A stretch of 64,000 bases of DNA from Plantibacter flavus (GCF_900177615.1 NZ_FXAP01000004.1:124001-188000); one strand, 5' to 3'. Numbered from the stretch's first letter, positions 16,672-24,447 are shown. Notes: generated from the sequence alone by a model not told the origin. Program-made: numbers and translations.

Positions 16672-17166
16672 CGAAGGGTTCCTCGTGGGCACTTCGACAA
16701 GCTCAGCGACCGGGAAAAGTGCACCCGGGAACGAATCGGTCCCCGAGCCTGTCAAAGGGTTCCTCGTGGGCACTTCGACAAGCTCAGCGACCGGGAAAAG
16801 TGCACCCGGGAACGAATCGGTCCCCGAGCCTGTCGAAGGGTTCCTCGTGGGCACTTCGACAAGCTCAGCGACCGGGAAAAGTGCACCCGGGAACGAATCG
16901 GTCCCCGAGCCTGTCGAAGGGTTCCTCGTGGGCACTTCGACAAGCTCAGCGACCGGGAAAAGTGCACCCGGGAACGAATCGGTCCCCGAGCCTGTCAAAG
17001 GGTTCCTCGTGGGCACTTCGACAAGCTCAGCGACCGGGAAAAGTGCACCCGGGAACGAATCGGTCCCCGAGCCTGTCGAAGGGTTCCTCGTGGGCACTTC
17101 GACAAGCTCAGTGACCGGGAGAGGTGCATCGGGCTCGTTTCGGTCCCTGAGCCTGTCGAAGGGCAG
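16672..17166. repeat. 81-bp tandem REP-like array downstream of the HNH gene
   Basis: The unit starting TTCCTCGTGGGCACTTCGAC is repeated at 16679, 16760, 16841, 16922 and 17003 with almost no change (one base alternates, CTGTCAAAGGG versus CTGTCGAAGGG). A sixth, diverged copy starts at 17084. Each unit contains two inverted heads, CTTCGACAAGCTCAG and CGAGCCTGTCGAAG, able to form a hairpin in single-stranded DNA or RNA, as in BIME elements. Because 81 is a multiple of three, open frames run through the array, but these are not genes. Confidence 0.9.
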
Positions 17167-17212
17167 TTGAGTCGCGACACCCCGGTGAGCGCGCTCCGAA
17201 CCGCGTCACCTT

Positions 17213-17230
17213 CCGGAAAGCGCTTGCCGG
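17213..17230. promoter_or_regulatory. LacI-type operator before the BNR gene
   Basis: CCGGAAAGCGCTTGCCGG is an 18-base palindrome with a single mismatched pair and the AAGCGCTT core typical of LacI/CcpA-family operators. It lies 52 bases before the start codon. No LacI gene is adjacent, so the repressor must be encoded elsewhere. Confidence 0.6.
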
Positions 17231-17281
17231 GCGCACGCTCGCACCGGTAACCTCGTCCGGAACCCCACCCGGAAGGTCGCG

Positions 17282-18625
17282 ATGCTGCGCCGAAACGACA
17301 CCTCCACCACGCCGACCGTCGTCAACGACAACGCCGCCTGGTGCTGGTTCCAGGACGAGCGCGCGCTCGTCGATCCCACATCGAACTTCCTCGTCGTCGG
17401 CTCGATCGCGTCAACGGGCGGCGTCGACGGCGAGCAGCGCGGCGGCAACGTCGAGGTCACCGTCGTCGACCTCAGCACCGGCACCGCCGACATCGTCGTC
17501 CTGCACGAACGCCTCGAGTCCGACGATCACGACGTCCCGGCTCTCTGGCGGCGGCGCGACGGGCGCTGGCTCGCGATGTACACCCGCCACAAGACCGACG
17601 ACCTCACCCGCTGGCGCATCAGTGAACCGGATGACCCACGCCACTGGGGGCCCGAGCAGACGTTCGACTGGAGCGCACACACCGGTGGACTCGGCGTGAC
17701 CTACTCGAACCTCCACGAACTCGACGGCCGCCTGTACTGCTTCGCCCGCGCCGTCAACGACGACCAGTGCGCGCTCGTGTCGGACGATGACGGCGACACC
17801 TGGAACTACGCCGGCAAGCTGTTCACCCGACCGAAGGTCGGCTACGTGAACGGCTACACGCGCTACGTCTCCTCCCCCGGTTGCATCGACCTGATCACCA
17901 CCGACCACCACCCGCGCGACTACGACAACAGCGTCTACCACGGCTTCCTCGACGCCGACGGGCTCCACCGGACCGACGGCGCCGTCGTCGACCCGCATCC
18001 GTTGCGTGGCGACGCGCCCTCGCAGGTCGAGCTCACCACCCTCGTCGCCGCCGGCTCACGAATGCCCGACGGCGGCACCTGGGCCGGCGACCGACTCTCC
18101 CACTGCTGGACCGTCGACGTGCGACGAGCCCCTGACGGCACCGTGGCCGCCGTCGTCTCCGCCCGCGCCGACGACGGACCAGCGCATCCGGACGAGGCGA
18201 CCGAACGCCTCCGGCCCGTCCTGGACCATCGGTTCCTGTTCGCCCGCCTCACGCCCGGCGGCTCCTGGCAGGTGCACCCGCTCGCCCTCGCCGGCCCCGG
18301 CCTCCTCCCGCACGAGCAGGACTACACCGGACTCGCCGCCATCGACGCGGACGACCTCGACTCGCTCTACGTCTCGACGCCGATCGATCCTCGGGACGAC
18401 CAGCCGCTCGCCCACCACGAGATCTTCCATGGTCGCACCGGCGACGGCGGAGCGACCTGGACGTGGACGCCGCTCACGGAGGACTCGGACGTCGACAACC
18501 TGCGTCCGATCGTCGCACCCGGTGACCCCTCGACGGTCTCGCTCCTGTGGTTCCGCGGGAACATGGCGAGCTCGCAGGACTACCGGTGCGAGGCCGTCCT
18601 GCTCAGGCTGCCACGCACCGAGTGA
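17282..18625 (+). CDS. BNR_4 repeat protein, probable carbohydrate-active enzyme
   Basis: A 447-residue protein without signal peptide. It carries the BNR_4 opening (NDNAAWCWFQDERALVD, residues 14-30) and repeated Asp-box-like turns (SDDDGDTWNYAG, GDGGATWTWTP), indicating a seven-bladed beta-propeller as in some polysaccharide lyases and sialidase-like hydrolases. Cytoplasmic BNR_4 proteins are often found with rhamnose/uronic-acid sugar loci; a lyase or hydrolase acting on imported oligosaccharides is likely but unproven. The ribosome site GGAAGG and a LacI-type operator lie upstream, supporting sugar-dependent control. It stands alone, between the 81-bp array and the GNAT remnant. Confidence 0.75.
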   Translation: MLRRNDTSTTPTVVNDNAAWCWFQDERALVDPTSNFLVVGSIASTGGVDGEQRGGNVEVTVVDLSTGTADIVVLHERLESDDHDVPALWRRRDGRWLAMYTRHKTDDLTRWRISEPDDPRHWGPEQTFDWSAHTGGLGVTYSNLHELDGRLYCFARAVNDDQCALVSDDDGDTWNYAGKLFTRPKVGYVNGYTRYVSSPGCIDLITTDHHPRDYDNSVYHGFLDADGLHRTDGAVVDPHPLRGDAPSQVELTTLVAAGSRMPDGGTWAGDRLSHCWTVDVRRAPDGTVAAVVSARADDGPAHPDEATERLRPVLDHRFLFARLTPGGSWQVHPLALAGPGLLPHEQDYTGLAAIDADDLDSLYVSTPIDPRDDQPLAHHEIFHGRTGDGGATWTWTPLTEDSDVDNLRPIVAPGDPSTVSLLWFRGNMASSQDYRCEAVLLRLPRTE

Positions 18626-18701
18626 CGACCGGTCACTGGGCCAGGACACCCCGCCACTGAAGTCCGAAACCTGCCGGAGCTCGGCCCGGATGAACGGCCA
18701 G
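18623..18701 (-). pseudogene. Duplicated 3' remnant of a GNAT acetyltransferase gene
   Basis: About 79 bases that match the 3' end of the neighbouring GNAT gene (18713-18792) base for base with scattered changes. Read on the minus strand they give WPFIRAELRQ...DFSGGVSWP, against CPFIQAHLRK...DFSGEVSWPE in the intact gene. No upstream part remains, so this is a broken tandem paralogue. It overlaps the stop of the BNR gene by three bases. Confidence 0.75.
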
Positions 18702-18722
18702 CTCACGCCGCATGACGACCGG

Positions 18723-19034
18723 TCACTCCGGCCAGGACACCTCGCCGCTGAAGTCCGGGTGCTTGCGGAGGTGGGCCTGGATGAAGGGGCAGTACGGCAC
18801 GATCGTCAGTCCTCGCTCGACTGCATCGTCGAGCGCGGCGGCGGCGAGGACGCTGCCGAGCCCCTGCCCTCCGAAGTCCGGATCGATCTCGGTGTGGGTG
18901 AACAGGATGCGACCCGGTTCCTCCCGGTACCCGGCGATCCCGGCGACGCGCTCCCCCACCCGGATCTCGTACTCGTGACGCTCGTCGTTGCGGACGACCT
19001 GCGGGCCGTCCTCGGGTGTGCTCGATGTCGACAT
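18723..19034 (-). CDS. GNAT-family N-acetyltransferase (YidJ/GTNAT-like, small)
   Basis: A 103-residue protein of the short GNAT group (N-acetyltransferase, Gcn5-related). It contains YEIRVGERVAGIAGY, then TEIDPDFGGQGLGSVLA, which carries the acetyl-CoA pyrophosphate-binding GGQGLGS, and ends PYCPFIQAHLRKHPDFSGE. The substrate is unknown. Start ATG at 19034 has GGAAGG upstream; a GTG at 19061 would add nine residues with no clear ribosome site. A degenerate copy of its 3' end follows immediately downstream. Confidence 0.85.
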   Translation of the reverse strand: MSTSSTPEDGPQVVRNDERHEYEIRVGERVAGIAGYREEPGRILFTHTEIDPDFGGQGLGSVLAAAALDDAVERGLTIVPYCPFIQAHLRKHPDFSGEVSWPE

Positions 19035-19118
19035 CGGGGCTGCCTTCCGTTCGTCCCCCACTGTACGTCGAGCGATCCGTCACGTGCTGTTTACGCAGCG
19101 GCCGATTCCGCAACGTGC

Positions 19119-19150
19119 CGGAAACACGGGCACAGGCCATCGGAAACACG
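19119..19150. promoter_or_regulatory. Direct repeat upstream of amt, possible nitrogen-control site
   Basis: CGGAAACACG occurs twice, at 19119-19128 and 19141-19150, 22 bases apart (two helical turns), in the region before the ammonium transporter. GAAAC is part of actinobacterial GlnR boxes, but the matching GTNAC partner is not clearly present, so the regulator is uncertain. Confidence 0.3.
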
Positions 19151-19212
19151 TCGGTGTCACGCTGGGCGCACCCGACGCGCTCCAGCCGCGTCCCTGCGGA
19201 GAGGCACCTCGA

Positions 19213-20481
19213 ATGGATCAAGGAAACACAGCGTTCATCCTGATATCAGCGGCACTCGTGCTGCTCATGACGCCAGGGCTCGCGTTCTTCTACGGCGGCC
19301 TGGTCAAGGCGAAGAGCGTCATCAGCATGATGATGATGAGCTTCGGCGCACTCGGCCTCATCGGCGTCCTCTGGGTGCTCTACGGGTACGCGATCGCGTT
19401 CCCCGGCTCCGAAGGCACCGTCGCCCCCTGGGCGATCGACACCGGGAACATCGGCCTGACCGCCGCCCTCGAGACGCCTGAGGGAGCGGCCTACCCGCCG
19501 CTCGCCTTCGTCGCCTTCCAGGCCACCTTCGCGATCATCACCGTCGCCCTCGTCTCCGGCGCCATCGCCGACCGAGCGAAGTTCGGATCCTGGATGATCT
19601 TCGCCGGCATCTGGGCGACCGTCGTCTACTTCCCCGTCGCGAGCTGGGTGTTCAACTTCGGTCTCGCCGACGACGGCAGCTTCGCATACGGCGGCTGGAT
19701 CACGCACGGCCTGCAGGACGTCTTCGGCGTCGGCGTCATCGACTTCGCCGGCGGTACCGCTGTCCACATCAACGCAGGTGCTGCAGCCCTCGCCCTCGCG
19801 CTCGTCCTCGGCCGTCGTGTCGGCTTCAAGAAGGGTGCCTACGTCCCCCACAACCCGCCGTTCGTGCTCCTCGGCGCCGGTCTCCTCTGGTTCGGCTGGT
19901 TCGGGTTCAACGCCGGTTCAGAACTGGCGGCCGACGGCACTGCGGCACTGGTGTTCGTCAACACCATCGCGGCCCCGGCAGCAGCCCTGCTCGCCTGGCT
20001 CGTGGTCGAGAAGATCAAGGACGGCAAGCCGACCTCCGTCGGTGCCGCGTCGGGTGCCGTCGCCGGTCTCGTCGCGATCACCCCGGCGTGCGGTTCGCTG
20101 CACCCGATCTGGGCCATCGTCCTCGGTGTCGTCGCCGGCGCGGTCTGTGCGCTCGCGATCGACCTGAAGTTCAAGCTCGGCTTCGACGACTCGCTCGACG
20201 TCGTGGGCATCCACCTCGTCGGTGGTCTCATCGGAACCCTGTACCTCGGCTTCTTCGCCAACGGCACGGGCCTCTTCATGGGTGGTGACGCTTCGCAGCT
20301 GCTCGTCCAGGCGATCGCCGCGTTCTCCGTCCTCATCTACTCCTTCGTGCTCGCCTTCATCATCGGCTTCGCGATCGAGAAGACGATCGGATTCCGTGTG
20401 AAGAACGAGGATGAGATCGCCGGTATCGACACCGTGGTCCACGGTGAAGAGGGCTACATCCTCGTCGACGACAAGGCCTGA
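19213..20481 (+). CDS. amt: Ammonium transporter Amt
   Basis: A 422-residue, eleven-helix Amt/Mep channel. Conserved segments are all present: LMTPGLAFFYGGLVKAK near the N-terminus, IDFAGGTAVHINAGAAAL with the first pore His, GWFGFNAGS, and DVVGIHLVGGLIGTLY with the second pore His. It imports ammonium across the cytoplasmic membrane. Start at 19213 (MDQGNTAFI) behind GGAGAGG. Unlike many actinobacteria, no glnK or glnD gene follows; the next gene is an unrelated hypothetical, so the PII partner must be elsewhere. A direct repeat upstream may be a nitrogen-control site. Confidence 0.95.
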   Translation: MDQGNTAFILISAALVLLMTPGLAFFYGGLVKAKSVISMMMMSFGALGLIGVLWVLYGYAIAFPGSEGTVAPWAIDTGNIGLTAALETPEGAAYPPLAFVAFQATFAIITVALVSGAIADRAKFGSWMIFAGIWATVVYFPVASWVFNFGLADDGSFAYGGWITHGLQDVFGVGVIDFAGGTAVHINAGAAALALALVLGRRVGFKKGAYVPHNPPFVLLGAGLLWFGWFGFNAGSELAADGTAALVFVNTIAAPAAALLAWLVVEKIKDGKPTSVGAASGAVAGLVAITPACGSLHPIWAIVLGVVAGAVCALAIDLKFKLGFDDSLDVVGIHLVGGLIGTLYLGFFANGTGLFMGGDASQLLVQAIAAFSVLIYSFVLAFIIGFAIEKTIGFRVKNEDEIAGIDTVVHGEEGYILVDDKA

Positions 20482-20527
20482 TCCACCGGCCTGAACGACC
20501 TGCCCGACCCGACCCGACGAGGACGAG

Positions 20528-21151
20528 ATGCGCGGAGCAGCTGGACCCGAACCGGCTGCCACCCCCGCTCATCTCGTCCTCGTCGACGTCGCGTCACGAC
20601 CACCGGCCGACCCTGGCCCGCCGCAGCTCGTCCGGTTCACCGACCTCGTGCGGCAACCACTCGACCGTGGCCGTGGCAGCGTGCGAGACGTCTGGACGAG
20701 CACCGACGTCGACCGCCGCATCCGCTGGCGACTGCAGGTCGTCGACCTCCGTGACGCTGCCGGACTCATCGCCGCTCCCGACGACATGAACCACGCGATC
20801 GTCGGCTTCGCCGGCCCACAGGTCGCGGTCCGCGCGGGCGGGAACGAGCTGAACGGTCCCGGACGCATCCTGCACCGCGATGAGGTCCTGACGGTCCGCG
20901 AATCGTCGGTGCGTCTCTCGAGACCGCGGCTGCGGGCCTCGGGGTCGAGCTCGATGATCCTGTTGAGCTACAGCACTTCGGAGGACCCGCCGACGCTGAA
21001 CTTCGAGCAGCCGGACACCGCGCAGGATCCCGCCGACGGCCTGCGGATCACCCTCGCCCTGCGCGGTCCGATCCGGCGCGGCGATGGCGAGGTGCCACAG
21101 GGTGCCGCCCTCGTCTCCGCACCGTTCGCCGTTCCGCCGCGCTACCGCTGA
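20528..21151 (+). CDS. Hypothetical protein
   Basis: A 207-residue protein without signal peptide, membrane segment or recognised domain. It is rich in beta-prone, polar sequence and has a Pro/Arg-rich N-terminus. It has a plausible ribosome site (GAGGACGAG) and codon use like its neighbours, so it is probably real. It starts 46 bases after amt and might be read through from it. Its 3' end comes within a few bases of the convergent DUF4188 gene. I can assign no function. Confidence 0.55.
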   Translation: MRGAAGPEPAATPAHLVLVDVASRPPADPGPPQLVRFTDLVRQPLDRGRGSVRDVWTSTDVDRRIRWRLQVVDLRDAAGLIAAPDDMNHAIVGFAGPQVAVRAGGNELNGPGRILHRDEVLTVRESSVRLSRPRLRASGSSSMILLSYSTSEDPPTLNFEQPDTAQDPADGLRITLALRGPIRRGDGEVPQGAALVSAPFAVPPRYR

Positions 21152-21154
21152 CCG

Positions 21155-21646
21155 CTACCGCTGACCGGCGGTCCGGCCGTCGGCGAACCGCTGTCGCGCG
21201 TGCTGCTGCCGTGAGCCGACCGGCACGGCCTCGGTCGCCGCGGGCAGCCCCATGGACGGCGTCGACACGTAGATGCTCTCGGCGCGATCGACGAGGAACG
21301 TCTCGTGCCAGACGCCGACGGCTTTCGGCGCGGACCGGGCGCGCTTGTTGAACCGCGACCAGGCAGGCCGATGGGCGGAGGCCGGTGCCGACGCGTAGGC
21401 GTAGAGCTTGTCGATCGACGACCAGTACTGGACGAGGTACGGGCCGCTGGAACCGATCAGGATGTGCGAACCGAGGAGCCCGGACTCCGGGTCGGACATG
21501 AGCTCCTGCAGCATGCGCGGCATGTCACCGAAGATCGGGAGCCACTTGTCCACCCGCCACCACTGGTTGATGGTCATCCCGATGTGGAACACGACGAGCT
21601 CCCCCTCGTGACGATGGGTGATTCGGCCGACGACGACGCGTGACAT
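21155..21646 (-). CDS. DUF4188 (monooxygenase-like) protein
   Basis: A 163-residue protein of the DUF4188 family, with typical HIGMTINQWWRVDKWLPIFGDMPRML and GPYLVQYWSSIDKLYAYA segments. The fold is related to dimeric alpha-beta barrel monooxygenases, but no reaction is known. It is transcribed divergently from a MerR regulator, with two inverted repeats in the 69-base gap, so it is very likely that regulator's target. Start ATG at 21646 (MSRVVVG); upstream codons in the same frame run through the operator and into the MerR gene and are not used. Confidence 0.85.
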   Translation of the reverse strand: MSRVVVGRITHRHEGELVVFHIGMTINQWWRVDKWLPIFGDMPRMLQELMSDPESGLLGSHILIGSSGPYLVQYWSSIDKLYAYASAPASAHRPAWSRFNKRARSAPKAVGVWHETFLVDRAESIYVSTPSMGLPAATEAVPVGSRQQHARQRFADGRTAGQR

Positions 21647-21661
21647 AGACTGCTCCTGTTC

Positions 21662-21699
21662 GATAGTGACGCTATCCAAGTTGGATAGTAGCACTATCC
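21662..21699. promoter_or_regulatory. Twin MerR-type operators
   Basis: GATAG-TGACG-CTATC (21662-21676) and GGATAG-TAGCA-CTATCC (21683-21699) are two inverted repeats with 5-base spacers, centred 22 bases apart. A further CTATCC-AAGTT-GGATAG symmetry joins them. They fill the gap between the DUF4188 and MerR genes. Confidence 0.7.
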
Positions 21700-21715
21700 A
21701 GACGAGGGGCACAGG

Positions 21716-22348
21716 ATGAGGATCTCGGAATTGGCGGCGGTGTCCGAGGTGCCGGTGGCGACCATCAAGTACTACCTGCGCGAGCAACTCCTCCCGGAGG
21801 GCGAGCGCACCTCGGCGACCCAGGCGAGCTACGGCGACGCCCACGTGTCCCGGCTCCGCGTGATCCGCGCGCTCCTCACCGCCGGCGTGACCATCGCGGA
21901 GACCCGCAACGTCGTCGCCGCGCTCGACTCGCCGCCGGCGGGCCCGTACGACCTCCTCGGCGTCGCCCACACCGCCGTCACCCCGCGCCCGAGTGGTCCG
22001 GTCGACACGACCCGCGCACTGGAGCTCTACGAACGACTCGGCGGGATCGAGGCGCAGTGCGATCCCAGACTCCTCGCCGGTCTGGCCGGGGCGCTGGACA
22101 CCCTGGAACGAGCCGGATTCACCGTGCCACCCGCGGTCCTCGACCGCTATGTCGACGCAGCGCGCAGCATCGCCGAAGCCGAGATCGACGGCATCCCGGC
22201 GGACTCCCCCGAGCTCGCGGTGCAGTACATCGTGCTCGGCACCGTGCTCACCGAACCGCTGATCCTCGCCCTCCGCCGGGCGGCCCAGCAGGTGGTGTCG
22301 TCGGAGCGGTTCGCCGGGACGGAAGACCCGGCGCCCCAGCCGTCCTGA
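21716..22348 (+). CDS. MerR-family transcriptional regulator
   Basis: A 210-residue regulator. The N-terminal MerR winged helix starts MRISELAAVSEVPVATIKYYLREQLLPEG and continues to about residue 70. A long helical C-terminal region (about 95-190) of unknown ligand follows. No cysteine metal-binding pattern is visible, so it is not a classical metal sensor. It faces the DUF4188 gene across two GATAG-N5-CTATC boxes and probably controls both. Start ATG at 21716. Confidence 0.85.
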   Translation: MRISELAAVSEVPVATIKYYLREQLLPEGERTSATQASYGDAHVSRLRVIRALLTAGVTIAETRNVVAALDSPPAGPYDLLGVAHTAVTPRPSGPVDTTRALELYERLGGIEAQCDPRLLAGLAGALDTLERAGFTVPPAVLDRYVDAARSIAEAEIDGIPADSPELAVQYIVLGTVLTEPLILALRRAAQQVVSSERFAGTEDPAPQPS

Positions 22349-22376
22349 CGCTCAGGCTCCGAGGGCCTCAGGCGTC
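22347..22376. terminator. Imperfect hairpin between convergent MerR and PfkB genes
   Basis: Outer arms GACGC / GCGTC and inner arms AGGC / GCCT form a broken stem in the short gap between two converging genes, overlapping the last codons of the kinase. Confidence 0.4.
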
Positions 22377-23285
22377 GAGTTCCGCCGAGGTGGGCGGGTT
22401 CGCTCCCGCCCGCGACACCGTGATGCTCGCAGCTCGCGCGGCGCGATCGAGCAGCTGCTGCAGCACCTCGTCGGACACCCCACGAAGTCGCTCCTCGGCC
22501 CCGGGCCCCGCGATACCGGCGGTCAGCAGCCCGTCGATCAGCGCACCCATGAACGTGTCGCCGGCACCGACGGTGTCGGCCACCTGCACCCGCGGCGTCT
22601 CGATCTCGAGCACGGAACCGTCTCTGACCGCGACCGCCCCGTCACCACCCATCGTCACGACCACGAGTCCCGGCCCGGCCGCGACCCACTCCCGGGCCGC
22701 GTCGACCGGCGCCACACCGGGCAGCAGGAACGCGACGTCCTCGTCACTCGCCTTCACGACGTGGGCGCGTGCGATGCAGTCGAGGGCCGACTGACGGACG
22801 CGGGCCGCGTCGTCGATGAGCGATGGCCGGATGTTCGGGTCGTAGGTGATGAGTGCCGAGGGACGACGCGCGTCGACCAGCTCGCGCAGGCGGTCGGCGC
22901 TCGGCTCGAGGACCGAGGCGATCGAGCCCGTGTGGACGACGGCGGCGTCCGGTGCTCCAGACGCTTCCAGATCGAGCGAGAGGTCGAACTCGTAGGTGGC
23001 CGCCCCCTCGGCGTCGAGGGTCGCCTGCGCCGTGGACGTCCGGCCGGTCGGAGCCGACACGAGGGCCACTGCGGACGCGTCGAGCCAGGAGCGGATCGCC
23101 GCGCCGCGCTCGTCGTCGCCCACATGGGTCACCAGAGCCGGGGCACGGCCCAGCCGGCCGAGGGTGATCCCGACGTTCGCCGGGCTGCCGCCGGGGCTCT
23201 CCGCCTGCGTCCCGTCGAGCCGCCGGACGATGTCGATGAGGGTCTCGCCGGCGATGAGGACGTCGGTCGTGGGGGCTGCGTGCAT
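22368..23285 (-). CDS. PfkB-family carbohydrate kinase, probably fructokinase
   Basis: A 305-residue ribokinase/PfkB-family kinase. It has the N-terminal signature ESPGGSPANVGITLGRLG (29-46), a THVGDDERG segment, and the C-terminal TVGAGDTFMGALIDGLL with catalytic Asp243 and anion-hole GAGD. It phosphorylates a sugar with ATP in the cytoplasm. Its position directly behind a LacI gene and opposite a GH32/transporter operon makes fructose the likely substrate. Start ATG at 23285 behind AGAGAGAG. The 37-base gap to the LacI gene suggests one transcript controlled by the twin operators at 24383-24447. Confidence 0.85.
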   Translation of the reverse strand: MHAAPTTDVLIAGETLIDIVRRLDGTQAESPGGSPANVGITLGRLGRAPALVTHVGDDERGAAIRSWLDASAVALVSAPTGRTSTAQATLDAEGAATYEFDLSLDLEASGAPDAAVVHTGSIASVLEPSADRLRELVDARRPSALITYDPNIRPSLIDDAARVRQSALDCIARAHVVKASDEDVAFLLPGVAPVDAAREWVAAGPGLVVVTMGGDGAVAVRDGSVLEIETPRVQVADTVGAGDTFMGALIDGLLTAGIAGPGAEERLRGVSDEVLQQLLDRAARAASITVSRAGANPPTSAELDA

Positions 23286-23322
23286 GGCATCTCTCTCTGC
23301 TGGATCCGAGGGTCGGGTGGCG

Positions 23323-24363
23323 TCAACCGGCGTCGGTCGACACCGCGGCGATGAGCGAGTCCCGCTCGATGATCGGCATGGTGACCAGCTCGTGCCCGAG
23401 GGCGTGCTGGCCGAGGAGCATCGAGGCTCCGAGCGCGCCGATCTCCTGGTAGGGCAGCCGTGCGGTGGTGAGGCCCGGGCGCAGGTAGCCGGCGAGGATC
23501 TCGTCGTCGAAGGAGACGACGGAGACGTCCTGCGGGATCCGACGCCCCTGTTCGAGCAGCACCTGGTAGGCACCGAAGGCGACACCGTCGTTCGCGGCGA
23601 GGATGGCGGTGACGTCCGGATGGTGCGCGAGGAGCTCGGTCGTCGCCTCGTAGCCGGGTTCCGGCTGCCACTCGACGATGTCGACCCGAGCAGGTTCGAT
23701 CCCGGCCTCCGCGAACGCCGCGGCGATGCCTGCGAAGCGGAGCGCCACCGTCGCCGTCTGTCGCGGATCGTCGATGACGTCCTGCGGCAGGTCGCCGACC
23801 ACGCCGATCCGTCGGTGGCCCGCGTCGACGAGCCGTTTCGCGACCGCGTACCCGGCAGCTCGTTCGTCGGGCAGGACGTTCGCGTGTCCCGAGGAGGACG
23901 CTCCGTTGAGCACGACGACGGGGACACCGGTCGAGGTGGCGGGGAGGTCGATGAGGCGGGCGCCGAGGAGGCCGATGAGGATGCCGTCGACCCGGTGGTC
24001 GATCATCGTCTCGAAGGCGCGGGCGAGGCCGCCCTCGATCCCCTCGGTCTCCGCGATGAGCATCGTGTGGTCGTGGGCCTTCGACACCTCGAGCGCACCG
24101 CCGATGAGCCCCGAGGCGTGCCGGGTGAGCGTGACCTCGTCGGAGATGAACCCGATCGTCTTGGTCTTCCCGCGGCGCAGCACCTGGGCCGCGGGGTTCG
24201 GGCGGTAGTCGAGCTCCGCCGCGGCGGCGCGGACCCGCTCGACGGCGTCCGCGGACAGCCGGGAACCGGGGCGGTCGTTCATGATCATGCTCACCGCGGC
24301 CTTGGACATGCCCGCGCGCTCCGCGACGTCCGCGAGGGTCGTGCGGCGGCGTTGCGTGGACAT
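23323..24363 (-). CDS. LacI-family regulator of the fructan/sucrose locus
   Basis: A 346-residue LacI/GalR repressor. The helix-turn-helix (TLADVAERAGMSKAAVSMIMN, residues 9-29) is followed by the hinge YRPNPAAQVLRRG and an effector domain with the late FDDEILAGYLRPGLTT segment. It is divergent from the binding-protein gene at 24514, with two perfect palindromes in between. It should therefore repress both its own transcript (with the PfkB kinase) and the importer/GH32 operon. It is a distant paralogue of the levan-operon LacI and has a clearly different operator sequence. Confidence 0.9.
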   Translation of the reverse strand: MSTQRRRTTLADVAERAGMSKAAVSMIMNDRPGSRLSADAVERVRAAAAELDYRPNPAAQVLRRGKTKTIGFISDEVTLTRHASGLIGGALEVSKAHDHTMLIAETEGIEGGLARAFETMIDHRVDGILIGLLGARLIDLPATSTGVPVVVLNGASSSGHANVLPDERAAGYAVAKRLVDAGHRRIGVVGDLPQDVIDDPRQTATVALRFAGIAAAFAEAGIEPARVDIVEWQPEPGYEATTELLAHHPDVTAILAANDGVAFGAYQVLLEQGRRIPQDVSVVSFDDEILAGYLRPGLTTARLPYQEIGALGASMLLGQHALGHELVTMPIIERDSLIAAVSTDAG

Positions 24364-24382
24364 GACACTCCCTCGTGCGGTT

Positions 24383-24447
24383 TGCTGAATCAGTTCAGCA
24401 TATCGCGCGGAGCTGTGTTATGTTTCGTCTGCTGAATCCGTTCAGCA
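24383..24447. promoter_or_regulatory. Twin LacI operators TGCTGAA-N4-TTCAGCA
   Basis: TGCTGAATCAGTTCAGCA (24383-24400) and TGCTGAATCCGTTCAGCA (24430-24447) differ at one base. Each has perfect 7-bp arms. Centres are 47 bp apart, compatible with two dimers on one face or looping. They lie between the divergent LacI and binding-protein genes. Confidence 0.85.

Noticed and set aside
14815-17166. CRISPR array
   Set aside because: The units are contiguous or regularly repeated with no unique spacers, and there are no cas genes.
16685-17170. Long open frame coding a perfect 27-residue repeat protein
   Set aside because: It exists only because the 81-bp non-coding repeat is a multiple of three and contains no stops; frames are open on both strands, there is no ribosome site and no recognisable protein.
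19081-19160. Canonical GlnR or AmtR box before amt
   Set aside because: GAAAC elements are present but not with a correctly spaced GTNAC partner, and no AmtR palindrome fits; kept only as a low-confidence direct repeat.
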